Source: Saxidomus purpurata
Lineage: Eukaryota > Mollusca > Bivalvia > Venerida > Veneridae
Direction of reading: 5' to 3'
Length of the DNA: 64,000 nt
Assembly (NCBI GenBank): GCA_022818135.1
Contig: JAFMSR010000002.1
Span: 22,129,999 to 22,193,998, forward strand
Both the position numbers and the translations under genes were made by a program. Under the pieces are notes generated by a model. It did not search any database. It was not told the origin of the DNA and saw nothing but the letters and a program-made list of their open reading frames with translations. Shown in pieces: positions 46,023 through 56,838 of the stretch (position 1 is its first letter; each line of letters opens with the position of its first letter).

Positions 46023-46883
46023 ACAAGAGGGCCAAGATGGTCCTATATCGCTATCCTGTCCCAAAGACAAAAAGTAAGTCTAAAGTCATGATCAGTGCCA
46101 ACCGCTGACAATTTTTAAAATCTCTTTGCGAAACGGTAAACACATTCCAAACGTAGGTTTAAAATCAATGTACAAAGTGACCTAACTTTTGACCAGATGT
46201 TACGCAGTTTCGGTCTTGACTAAAGTTCACCAAGACAAACTTTCTTTCAATATGACTGATGCCGGTGTGTCAAATGTGGCATCTAGATTTCGTAGGTTTT
46301 TCTATTATTTTACCTGGTGTCCTACTTTTTGACCCCACGAATCCCAGTTTAAAACTAAACATAGAGTTCATCAAAACAAACATTCTGATTATTTTTTAAG
46401 ATGATTTGATTCAAAATGTAAATTCTAGAATGTTGATGTTCTATGAGTTCACCTTGTGATCTAGATTTTATGATGTGACCAAATTTCAAACTTGACATAG
46501 CATTTATCAAGACATCCAGGGTGATTGGGTGCAAATTTGGCTTCTGGAGTTATCACGAGGTTTTTCTATTTTTTTTACCTGGTGTCCTAGGTTTTGATCA
46601 CACGTAATATAGTTTCTTTCTTGTCCTATATTTTATCAAGACAAACATTCTAACCAATTTTACGGTTTGGTTGGGTACAAATGTGGTTTCTACAATATTT
46701 GGAATATTTTTTATTATTTGACATGGTCTATGATTTGACCCCGCGTGACCTGGTTTCAACTTTTGGTCGAGAGATCATCAAGAAAAATATTCTGACCAAT
46801 TTTCATGACGATTGTTCTTATAGAATGTTGAGACGGTAAGTGTAGACAGACAGACAGACAGGCAAGCAGGCTAGGGTGAGCTC
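46023..46883 (-). repeat. Tandem-unit repeat with family A-type ends, reverse orientation
   Basis: It starts ACAAGAGGGCCAAGATGGTC and CTATATCGCT, the reverse complement of the family A end, and finishes near GGGTGAGCTC, the reverse complement of the family A start. The internal units differ (GACCAATTTT, TTCATCAAGACAAACATTCT, TACCTGGTGTCCTA, TTTGACCCC), so this is a sister family sharing termini. An AGACAGACAGACAGACAGG run lies inside at about 46845. Confidence 0.8.
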
Positions 46884-47084
46884 AAAAGAGAACATTTACA
46901 CCAGCTATCTACTCTAGTTTCACCGATGTCGGAGCTAAATATTAACTCATTTTCAGTAATAAATTATCTTACACAAGCAAGATAAATCTTTCATGCAATA
47001 ACTATACCGTTCAAAATGATTTTACTTGCTAGAGTCTTAAGGAACGAATGCTACAATTATCATGCAATAAAATATAAAAAAAAA

Positions 47085-47107
47085 AAATATAATATTAAAA
47101 AAAAAAA

Positions 47108-47147
<40 letters not shown>

Positions 47148-47170
47148 CCCCCCCCCCCCCCCCCCCCCCT
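47085..47170. other. Homopolymer block, likely consensus artefact
   Basis: Runs of A interrupted by TATA are followed by more than 30 consecutive A, then more than 20 consecutive C, then T. A-to-C-to-T homopolymer switches of this length are unlike natural microsatellites elsewhere in the window. Confidence 0.6.
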
Positions 47171-47447
47171 TTTTCCTATTACTTGCCTGTCTTGAGGACT
47201 TGAAAATTTTCCCGACTTTTACTATCTTGCATTTTCCCGTAAGATTTCAAACATGATGCGATATTTTCGCATCAAATCTACATAAATATCTAGCAACTGG
47301 CGACCATTATACGCTTCCGTACCATGCAATTATTCTCTATTTGTTACAATTGAATTTTGATTTTTTCTTTACTTGACTGAAAACGCTTTTTCTGATAAAG
47401 CTCTACCATAAAATAAAAATGAAAATTTGATTAGTATTATTATATAT

Positions 47448-47886
47448 TATGGTGGCAAATTACTGCCACATGTTAGTTAAATTACTATCGTGTTAGTTTT
47501 TTAGATACCTACTTAATATCTGTGATATTCATCGGGTTATCTAGTTATATGTCCGAGAAACATTTCCAAGTTAGATAAATATCGTAACCCAAATTGTGTC
47601 TTTCGAGCTCACATCTACCACTACTTATCTATTTATCTCAGATAACTAAGTGACTAACTTGTTAAGATTTGGCGTTGCTATTTATTAAATAGGTAACACG
47701 AAAATATTTCGCGTTATCTGCATATCCGCCATATTTAAAAATAAGTAGATAACGCGAAATATGTTCGCGTTAACAACTTAATAAGTGTAAAATATAACTA
47801 GATAACCAGATAAATATCGGTATGGGTATCTAGATAATTAACACGCAAGTCAGTTAACTAACGCGTGGTAGTAATATGCCACCATA
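47448..47886. mobile_element. Shorter relative of the TATGGTGGCA foldback element
   Basis: The ends TATGGTGGCAAATTACTGCC and GTAGTAATATGCCACCATA are inverted repeats, with a tip hairpin and further similarity for about 95 bp (GTTAGTTAA, TAGATACC, GGTTATCTAG). The design matches the element at 42964-44674, but the array of ACTAGT palindromes is absent. No exact target duplication was found. Confidence 0.7.
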
Positions 47887-48817
47887 GTATTTCATTGAAA
47901 TTAAAGTAACAGTACAATACTACCTGTCCAGTTATATGTTTGCAGATAATTAACTTTTGAACGTTCAGTCACAGAAACAGCCCACTTCAAGCCTTAGTTA
48001 TATATGATTTTAAACGAAACTAGTGTCTCCATTTAATTATAAAAAAAAACACATATGTTATATTCCTAAATAAAGGGCGTTCTCTGTATGTAGTGGATTT
48101 GTCCATGAGCATTCTGTGTAGGAGATTTGTCCACCCTTGGCACTTCTAATAAGGGGAATTTTTAACACGGTTATACATGTATATGCGTCACTGCAGTTCG
48201 GTGTTCTATAAGAGTACTTTTGATCTGTTACATTTTCCAGTATTTTCTTTGAACAGACTTAACGAAAAAGAAAAGTTTATCATGCACTTTCTGGTATGTA
48301 GAAGTTCTAATAATTATGATTAATCTAAATAGGGGTAACATGTAAGACTATTTATCAGGGGTGGTGGTATCAGTGTATTTTCGTTTTGAATAAAAGATTC
48401 CTTTTTTTTTGGGGGGGGGTTAAACAAATATTCAAGTACATACCCTTTGTCATTCGATCGAATAGCAAACACGCCTGTTCGTTAGTCTCGAGTAATAAAC
48501 AAAATCGACACATGTTTTAAGGTCACAGAGAGAAGCAAAAAGCATTATTGAAGGATCAAATAGACAGGTAATGGTCACGCCTGCATTTTCTGTAGTGTTT
48601 TCCCATGTTTGAAAAAAAGAAGCTTCTGTTCCAGTTTATTTCAATGTATGATTTTAGAATATTAATTAAATTAATGTTTTGTATTTGAATGTACAAAATA
48701 AGTGTACTATTTATTAAATTAGTGCTTTGTATTTGAATGTATACGTAATTTTAGAGTATTAATTCAATTAATTATTTGTATTTGACTGTATAATTTTAGA
48801 ATATTAAAGGTCCAATA
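47887..48817. other. AT-rich stretch, no feature recognised
   Basis: From about 48640, related lines recur (TTTAGAATATTAATT(A/C)AATTA, then GCTTTGTATTTGAATGTA), both before and after the homopolymer block at 48818. It is therefore a degenerate tandem array of roughly 60-bp units running to about 49310. Confidence 0.45.
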
Positions 48818-49032
48818 AAAAAAAAAAATAAAAAAAAAATTTTTTTAAAAACAAAAATATATTATTAAAAAAAAAAAAAAAAAAAAAAAAATATAAAAAA
48901 AAAAATAAAAAAAAATTTTTTAAAAAAAAAAAAAAAAAAATTTTTTTTTTTTATATAAATTTAATAAAAAAAAAAAAACCCCCATTTTTTTTTTTTTTTT
49001 TTTTAAATAAAAAAAAAAAAAATAATTTTTTA

Positions 49033-49064
<32 letters not shown>

Positions 49065-49082
49065 TTTTTTTTTTTTTTAAAA

Positions 49083-49129
<47 letters not shown>

Positions 49130-49133
49130 CTTT
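48818..49133. other. A/T homopolymer block, likely assembly artefact
   Basis: More than 300 bases consist almost only of long A runs and T runs with a few ATATA breaks and one CCCCC. It sits inside a tandem array of AT-rich units, where a read consensus could easily collapse. Confidence 0.6.
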
Positions 49134-49379
49134 AATTAAATAAATTCTCTGTACATTGTATTTGAATGTATAATCTTAGAATATTGATTTAAAAAATGCT
49201 TTGTAATTGAATGTATAATTTTAGAATATTAATTGAATAAGGACTTTGTATTTGAATGTATAATTTTAGAATATTAATTAGATAAGTGCTTTGTATTTGA
49301 ATTTATTATTCAACTTTACAATATTACACACTGTATTAGATCAATTGCACACATGATATGAAACAGGTAGAGCTAATAC

Positions 49380-49500
49380 AAAGCACTACTGAGCCAATAT
49401 GAGAAAAGCAGGGCCAATAAGAGAAAACAGGGCCAATACGGAATTCAAGCATTCTGATTGATTTAAAAGAGAGGGCCAATACGGAGAAGTCACTTCCGTT
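49380..49500 (+). repeat. Short cluster of GGGCCAATA motifs
   Basis: GAGCCAATATGAGAAAA, GGGCCAATAAGAGAAAA, GGGCCAATACGG and GGGCCAATACGG occur within about 110 bases. The spacing is irregular and the function is unknown. Confidence 0.45.
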
Positions 49501-49922
49501 AGATTTTTAAACTACGCCATTTTGTTTTTGCCATTACATTTTTAGACTCCTGCTGATATCTTATTTCAAGTTGAATACAAATAAAATTGTTATTGTTACA
49601 AGAACATTTATAATATTGTTTTTCTCGCTTACCAGACAGAAAAATCTCGATTTTTAGCAGTGATGGAAAATCTTATCTCACATAGGGTTACCCCTCACTC
49701 CGCGTGCGAACTGCTTAAAAATCGAAAGACGACTGCAACATTTTTATTTTTGAAATAAACATAGGGTTATCGGTATTCAGTTTCTTAGTTAGATCATTTT
49801 CTATCCATCTAAAGCATTTACGAAGTAAAATTCGAGAAAAAGTTGATTCTCATTTGTTCATTACACCTATTTCTTCTTACTTGTGTGAAAATGCGATTCA
49901 AACGGTGAGAAAAAAATCTACC

Positions 49923-50070
49923 ATGTCCATTGAGTTGTGGATAAGGAAATCCCACCCTCCGGTTGAGATACGTCAAAAAAAAACAAAACAAACTCGGCAG
50001 AGCCTTGTTTTTGGGACGTATCTCAACCCTCGGGTGGGATTTCATTATCCGCAACTCATGAACATGTTAG
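49923..50070. repeat. Hairpin repeat with 60-bp arms
   Basis: ATTGAGTTGTGGATAAGGAA, with ATCCCACCCTCCGGTTGAGA and TACGTC, is answered by GACGTATCTCAACCCTCGGG, TGGGATTTCATTATCCGCAA and CTCAT. The loop carries CTCGGCAGAGCC, similar to the centre of family F (GAGGCTCTGCCGAG). Two frames here on opposite strands (49818-50054, 49854-50192) resemble each other only because of the palindrome. Confidence 0.8.
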
Positions 50071-50192
50071 ATTTACTTTTTTTAGCCAACGTTGTAAAGT
50101 TGAATAATAAAATTATCATTAATCAAGTGATTTCATATTGGCCTTGTTATTTGTTCAATTCAATTCATTTTATTCACTCAGTATGCACATAG

Positions 50193-51599
50193 GTACATAA
50201 ACAAGAGGCACATACAAAACATAAATAATTTGATGGTACAGGCACATATTCTCACTAAGGCAGAGGACAACCCTCTCATTTTCCGTAATTGGTAAAAAGA
50301 TCATTCGATTAAGTAAAAAATTCAAGCTATATATATAAATCAAACAGAATTGGTATTTACTGTATACACATTTATCGATTAAAATTGACAGGTGTTTATT
50401 ACAGCACGTGCCGTTTTAAATTTTGGCAGCGAGCTATAGGTCATGTGTAGGACCAATTTACGGTCCGTTGTTCGCCAAAGTGAACCCTGAAGTGTTATTT
50501 TTTTCGTTATCACGTGTTAGAAATTCTGTGATTTTGTTTTTTGAATTAAAAAAATAACGCGTGTGTTTCCTAGACCAGTTGTGCTATTTGTAGTGTTTTT
50601 TAAGTTTTGCAGTATTCATTATTTGGATTTTACTTGGCAAAAATGTGTGCACGCACGGAATTCTATATTTCATTTTCGGAATTTAATCTTCAGCACTAGG
50701 AGCCATGGTAAGGTAAGATATGTCAACTTTATTTCCGTAGAAGCAGTGTTATTTGAAGTGCAATAATATCATACTGCTGCCTTATTTTTCATTTCAATAG
50801 CATAGATATCTTTATTTGCAGTCTCTATTATTCATTCTTGAATTAGTTATGTTTATGGAGGGTTGTCTTCTGCTTCTTTTTTGAAATGCATTGTACGTAA
50901 TAATCTTTTAGCGTGATTATGATATTTGCTACTCGAGTAATTTTCTAATGATTTTGTATTGTTTTCAACAGAAATATGTTTTCTTTAGAATCAAAAAGAG
51001 GTTTCTTCTGATAATGTTTTGTCTGCATTAGAGCTAACTATTCTTAACGAAACGAAACGAAACGTACGAAATTTAAGAATAACAAAGCGCCTGCATTTCC
51101 AAAAGTCTAGATCATACACAAAAGATGAAAAGTAGTACCAGTACTGTATATACAATATTACTAATAAATTGAAATATAACATTCATTTAACAGTGTATAT
51201 CATGTAAAAATTAATATGCCTTCACACAGAAGTCAACTCATACAAATTGTAATGTTTTTTCTTCTAAATATACATGTATCATGACTTTATCAACACTAAC
51301 TTGCAGCCTACCAGGCTTATATCATTACATGTTTCTGGCAGTATACAGTAAACATGATTCTAAGGTATGAATTGATTGAAAAATAACAATTAAAAGTTAA
51401 TTGTAGCTAGCGTTGACCTTTTTCAGGATAATACTCAAAAAATTACTAAGATTTAACATTTCTTTTCTATTATTTGTATTAAACAATTGATTACATTTGA
51501 TTGTATTTGGAAGGCCTTCCAGAATAAAAAAGGAAATTCCATTTGTCCTTTTTCCGGGGGTACATTGAAAATCAAAGGCAACAGTACTTAAATTAGTCT
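50193..51599. other. AT-rich stretch with no gene recognised
   Basis: No exon or bounded element is supported. Frames at 50563-50766, 50991-51182 and 51397-51648 show no domain. A GAAACGAAACGAAACG micro-repeat lies near 51048. Confidence 0.45.
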
Positions 51600-51945
51600 T
51601 AACAGAGAAAGAGTAACATTCCTCTTTATTTAGCAAATAGAGTAACATTCCTCTTTCTTTCTCATCTGATACCTTTTTCTAACATAGAGTAACATTCCTC
51701 TATCTTTCTTGTCTGATACATTTTTCTAACATAGAGTAACATTCCTCTATCTTTCTCATTTGATATATTTTTCTTACATAGAGGAACATTCCTCTATCTT
51801 TCTTGTCTGATACATTTTCCTAACATAGAGTAACATTCCTCTATCTTTCTCATCTGATGTTTTTTTTAACATAGAGGAACATTCCTCTATCGTTCTTGTC
51901 TGATATATTTTTCTAACATAGAGGAACATTCCTCTATCTCGTCAC
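51600..51945 (+). repeat. Minisatellite of about 47-bp units
   Basis: About seven copies of ATAGAG(T/G)AACATTCCTCTAT + CTTTCT(C/T)(A/G)T + CTGATA(C/T)ATTTTTCTAAC follow one another. TAGAGGAACATTCCTCTA inside the unit is a near palindrome, so the array can form serial hairpins. Confidence 0.9.
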
Positions 51946-52436
51946 ATTGGTTCAGCAACATTATATGTTTGTTTTATTTCTCAGACCAAGAAAACTAAAG
52001 TAAAAGTAAAAGATATTTATTTTCCAAAGGTAACACATACTTTCATTTGCTAAGTCTCATGTGCTCAATTGAGCTTAAACTGAACAAGTGGTATTTATGT
52101 GTACATTTTATATATGTATATTGATAAAATGGCTAGATCTATCGGAGATGTGCGTATATTTTGTCCGATTTCAAGCACTGAGCCGTGAATGTACTATTAG
52201 CTTATTATAAAACAACATTAAAAATCGAGGAAAACAAAGGTCGTAGCTCAGGGCCCAAATTTAGACTTTACTGGAATTACAATTCAATTGATTTTGTTTA
52301 AATGTTTATTGAATCTACAGACAGTTGGTCATGCATACTCATGGAAACAAAAATAATATCAAACAGGGAATGCCACGTACCAAAAACCCAGCCTCCCCAA
52401 AAAACGAACTCCACAGCACCCAGAAGTGCACACCAC

Positions 52437-52490
52437 CAACACACACACGCACGCACGCACGCACGCACGCACGCTAGCACACACGCAGTC
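52437..52490 (+). repeat. (ACGC)n / (AC)n microsatellite
   Basis: ACACACACGCACGCACGC continues for about 40 bases, ending CTAGCACACACGCAG. The opposed frames 52298-52576 and 52302-52565 read through it and are not genes. Confidence 0.92.
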
Positions 52491-52949
52491 TTGTCTACAA
52501 CTATTTGTATACCATTACAAATCCCCATCACATGGCAAATGATGAATTTTTCATCAAATTCCTGAATGTCTTTCATATTAAGTATGAATCACTGTTGTGT
52601 TGGCTGTTGGTATAAAGGTATTCTCTCTTATCTGCCCTATTGGTTTAAAGCAGTAAACCACTGTTTTTGCTTTTATCTGGACGTAATACACTTCCCCCCT
52701 TGTTGTATTCAACGAGAGCCGGATCAACTTTTTTTCTGCAAAATGTGTAAACTCTTATGTTATAATGTCACCTGTATATGCATTACAGAATAGCAATTAT
52801 TCTATCAACTACATACCCATATACTTAACAAAATAAGAAACTTCTGCTAAGTTTGCTTGAACATAGCTAGATGAAAATAAATCGGGGAATCATTGTTATA
52901 TATGCGTTTAAGAGTGTTCCATGATGCATCGTTTGGTGCAAAAGTTATG

Positions 52950-53160
52950 GCCAAAGGTTAACTGAAAATGGCGGCGCATAGAATTGACTAAAGCGTTGAT
53001 TTCTGCCGGTGGAATATTGTTCTGTTGGAGATCAGCTAAAGACACTGCAATTTTTCTTACAACAATAACATTGATTTCATTGATGACTAGCCAGCTAAAA
53101 GTGCTGATCCCAACCCAATCGAACACGTCTGGGATATTTCGACAGACAAGTGAGGCGTGC
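52950..53160. pseudogene. Rearranged remnant of a Tc1/mariner transposase
   Basis: On the - strand (about 53042-52959) the reading SLADLQQNNIPPAEINALVN, then SMRRHFQL, matches the very C-terminus of Tc1 transposases (AELQQEWNNIP...LVNSMRRRC). Directly beside it on the + strand (about 53105-53150), DPNPIEHVWDI is the NPIEHxWD motif with the preceding catalytic-region Asp of the same protein family. The two pieces should be on one strand with NPIEH first. Here they face opposite ways, so the copy has been inverted internally as well as truncated. A stop follows the + fragment. Confidence 0.75.
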
Positions 53161-55255
53161 TAACGTCAATGAACGTCGTCAAGCGTAAGCAGTCTTTAGC
53201 CTTGTGCAACACATTTAAAATGATTTTAATGGCACATATTATTTTAGTTCTGTATGTATACATATACTGTAAACGATTATAATTTAATAGATATACAGTC
53301 TAAAATTTAACTAGTTTTCCACATTTTGTTTTTTGAGCATTTAGTAAATAGAGACCTCTTGAAATAGTCATACTACCTTTCCGCTGATGATATCTCTTTC
53401 CATTTTAAGGCCAAATGTTGATCATGGGAACTCTAGAAAAAATTATCGTAGTATTAATTACCGTCTGGACATCATTACACATGTAATTCCTACATCATGT
53501 ACATTTAGTTGTATTATATGTTAATAAATTACTATATATGAATGATGAAATTTCCATATTTACATCAAGTTCAGGTACCTCAACTGACCAAACATTAAAA
53601 GCATGCTCAGTTATACTGTACAAAACTGCACCTCAGAAATATAATGTAGACATAGTTTTAACAAGGAAAATATGTGTCCTTTATCATTGTGCAAAACAAT
53701 TACTTACAGATCTTCCTGTACTCCTACACAGATCTGATCTCCAAATTTAGTTGTTTTTTTTTTTCAAATGCTTCCTGGCATATGGGTTTCTCTCTGATTA
53801 AGGGATGTCACTGCTGAGGTTTTGGATTTTTGCACTACCAGAAAGTTACATTTGTTATATTTCAAAAATGATGAGTTAACTGGAAAGAACAATTATGTAG
53901 TAGTAATCTTAGGCACAATAGGAAAATTGTAGTGTAAAAGAAATGAACATTTTTGAGAAAAAATATTTTGACCTCACATTTTGTGACTAAACTGACAAAT
54001 TTTGTCATATGCCAAAATTGAAGACATTGTTACATTGTATTATGAGCTTATATTGTGATACAGTAACACATATCAAGGATGACTCTAGATATCAATTAAC
54101 ATCTTGCCGTGCCTTTAACATGTTGAAACACTTTTTTTCTACTTAGTCTAATTACAATTATTCTAGTCTAAGAATCCAGTAAACACTGTTGAGAACTGTA
54201 TTAGCAACTATTTTGTAACTTGTGAATGAAAAATTGTAGTTATCAATGTTTACACTCAAAGTAAGGTGAAGACTACATACCTATTATTATAATACTACAA
54301 GCCTGTCCTGGTCCAAGACTGGTTTGCTTTCATCTCCAGGTTTTGGCCTAAATATGCCAGTCATCCTCAGGAATAAAGGCCACCCCTGCTTGGTGAAAAC
54401 CTGGTCTGAAGAAGAGGTTACATTAGTATCCCCACTTGGAGTGAAATGTAATCAAGTTTACTGGCAAGAGTTTCATATTATTTTAAAGATTCTGAGTTTT
54501 ATTTATTATCTAAATACATGTATCACCAAAAATGTATATGCATTTATTTAAATTGCAATATTACAATGTACACAACATGATGCATTATATTACATCTCTA
54601 TCATGTCTTTAGTATTTTGGTTCTATTTAATGAAAACATATTACTTAAAAGCTTCAATAATTGATACCGTAGCAAATATACATAGGGTACATGAATAAAA
54701 TATTCTAAATGTTTACCTTTGCTGCACAGCATAAGCTTATTTTTCAAATCCTCAGTTCACACCATCATTTTGCATTTAGATTCATAGTTATTTTTATGCA
54801 AATGCTACTGTTCTGCGCAGCACAAAGTTCACAAAATTGAAAGTATTCCTTCCACATGTAAAAATTTCTTACAAACACATGTTCAAACATTCTCTAACAT
54901 TCGAATCAACAAATCAAAATGACCGCTTCCTGTAGAAATCTTTGCTGATAAAACCTGCTTCCTGTATAAAATTGATATTTCGGTTCCAGGTGGTGATTGT
55001 ACAGAAGGATGTTGAGTGTTATCTTTGCATGCTATCCTTTTTATGATAAAGTTCCTTGAATGACCCCACAGAAATTAATTACCTTGCCTCCTGATAATAT
55101 GTCTGTGAATGTGAATTTGCAAAATGTAAAGGTCAGTTACTGTACTCAGTTCATGGAAAAAGATTGACTTACTTAGACACATAATTATGTGTTCATGCTT
55201 TTCCTCTGTATTAAAGTTTCAAGTTAGTTACTTAGTAACAGTTAAATTGATTAAA
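53161..55255. other. AT-rich stretch with no gene recognised
   Basis: The frames at 53538-53750 and 54324-54551 were inspected. The second, and the frame before it, are less AT-biased (CCTGGTCCAAGACTGGTTTG, AGGCCACCCCTGCTTGGTGA) and might be a piece of an old gene or repeat, but no family could be named. Confidence 0.45.
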
Positions 55256-55259
55256 AGGG

Positions 55260-56070
55260 CATACCCTATAACTGATGTCGACTAAATAACCTCCAAACAT
55301 TAATAATATAATCTTTGAAAGTATTAAAAAGTTTCAGCTATGCATTCCGAGTCATTATTGATAAAATCAGCGGCAGTACCATAAACCATTTAATAATCTA
55401 TGTAGAGTTGTTGTTGTACAATTAATGGGTGGATGCACTGTATTACAGAAAGACTCTATATTGATTAATTGTGGTAAAATGTGGCTTTTTTCGCCTTAGG
55501 TTCTTTGATATTGTATTTATTTACCATTTTACGTTCATTGAACACATAATCTATGTTTCGAGAATATAATCTGCAAGATATAGGGAGTGTCTCTTTAAGT
55601 TGGCAGTACTCAATTTTCAAAATATTATTCTGAAGCATTGTCAAATCATATTACTGCATTTTAAGATTTCACTTTTGATCTAATGTAAGTTTTGAAACTG
55701 TTAACATACATTCCCTATAACTGGTATTTCAAAAGTATAAAAAAATAGAATATTTACAAGTATTGTATTACTTAACCTAGCAGTTTAAGCTAAACATTCC
55801 AGTCATTACTGATAAAATCAGTGTTTTAAAATATGTTGTTATAACATAAACCATTCAATACTCTATGTAAAGTTGTTGTCGTTAATGGGTGGATAGGGAT
55901 TTTTTACAAAAGGCATTTATGCTGATTAATTTAGCTAAAACGAGGCATTTTACGATTATGTTGTTCTTCAGAATTGTATTTATCTATCATTTTACGTGCA
56001 TTGAGCACATACATTATTTGTATTTTGATAAAATAACCTGCTAGATGTAGGGAGCTAGTGCCCCTTTAAC
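55260..56070 (+). repeat. Tandem duplication with a 445-bp period
   Basis: CCCTATAACTG occurs at about 55265 and 55711. Then CAT(A/T)A...GATAAAATCAG(C/T)G, ATAAACCATT(T/C)AATA, TAATGGGTGGAT, GCTGATTAAT or ATTGATTAAT, and ATTTTACGT(T/G)CATTGA follow in order in both copies. Each ends near TAGGGAG with CCCTTT or CTCTTT. No coding signal is seen. Confidence 0.75.
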
Positions 56071-56714
56071 ACGAATGTTTTCAAAAATAAAATAAACCAA
56101 AAGTTTCAGTCTTAGCATGGCATTACGATGTGTAACTATTATTGGTGATAGTTGCAGTTTAAATTAGTCCCTTGCTAATTTTCTAAAATAGACTTGCCTA
56201 TCTTTCAATTTGAACAGTACCATTAATTGTTAAAAGCTAGATATCCGATGTAAAAGTCTATTGACTGAGTAACAACAGTGCAGATCATGATCATACTGCA
56301 TGGATCATTAGCTACAAGTAGGGTAAGGGGTGATATGTTTCCTTATACATTTACGCAAATTAAACTTCCATTCACATTATAGAAGGTGGATTTCATATTG
56401 AAAGCAGGATGTCTTGATGAAAGAGAAATGGAACAGTATATGTAATGAGAACAAGTGCCTGTTAAAACAATTCTGGCAATGTAAAACACCAATCCATCAT
56501 GTGACTGCCGTGTGTAGTTCGTTTGTAATTGTATTTGATTTGCTTTTTAAATCACTTTCATACAATCATAGTCCAAAACTGATGCTACCAGGATAGAAAT
56601 AAAATGAAACTTATAAACAAACATACTACTATGGTGCTTGATAAAACAAGTATGTCGCAATTCACAGTATGATGTCAATTCACAGTATGATGTCACCCCG
56701 TACCACATATTTTT

Positions 56715-56838
56715 AGCTCACCTGGCTTTCCACCTACATTTTTCAAATTATGCCTCTTTGGTCAATATTGACCACAGTCACCAGGCAAGTGGACTTTCTC
56801 TAAGGTGAGCGATATAGGGTCATATTGTCCCTCTTGTT
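56715..56838 (+). repeat. Family A repeat, internally deleted 124-bp form
   Basis: AGCTCACCTGGC at the start and GGTGAGCGATATAGGGTCAT, then CCCTCTTGTT, at the end are both present. Only a fragment of one unit (TTCAAATTATGCCTC, GGTCAATATTGACC) lies between. It shows that the two ends can persist without the tandem core. Confidence 0.85.

Larger units (their letters stand above)
45687..47321. mobile_element. 1.6-kb inverted-repeat element with 6-bp target duplication and nested repeat
   Basis: The termini TACGGAAGCGTATAATGGTC and GACCATTATACGCTTCCGTA are perfect inverted repeats over 20 bp and continue further. CCATGC flanks both sides (45681-45686 and 47322-47327). It carries a reverse-oriented tandem-unit repeat (46023-46883) and the homopolymer block at 47085-47170. 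No transposase frame is present. The short frame 45761-45952 is AT-driven. Confidence 0.82.

Noticed and set aside
52298..52576. Cys/Ala-rich 92-residue frame
   Set aside because: The apparent CVLACVRACVRACV composition is a translation of the ACGC microsatellite.
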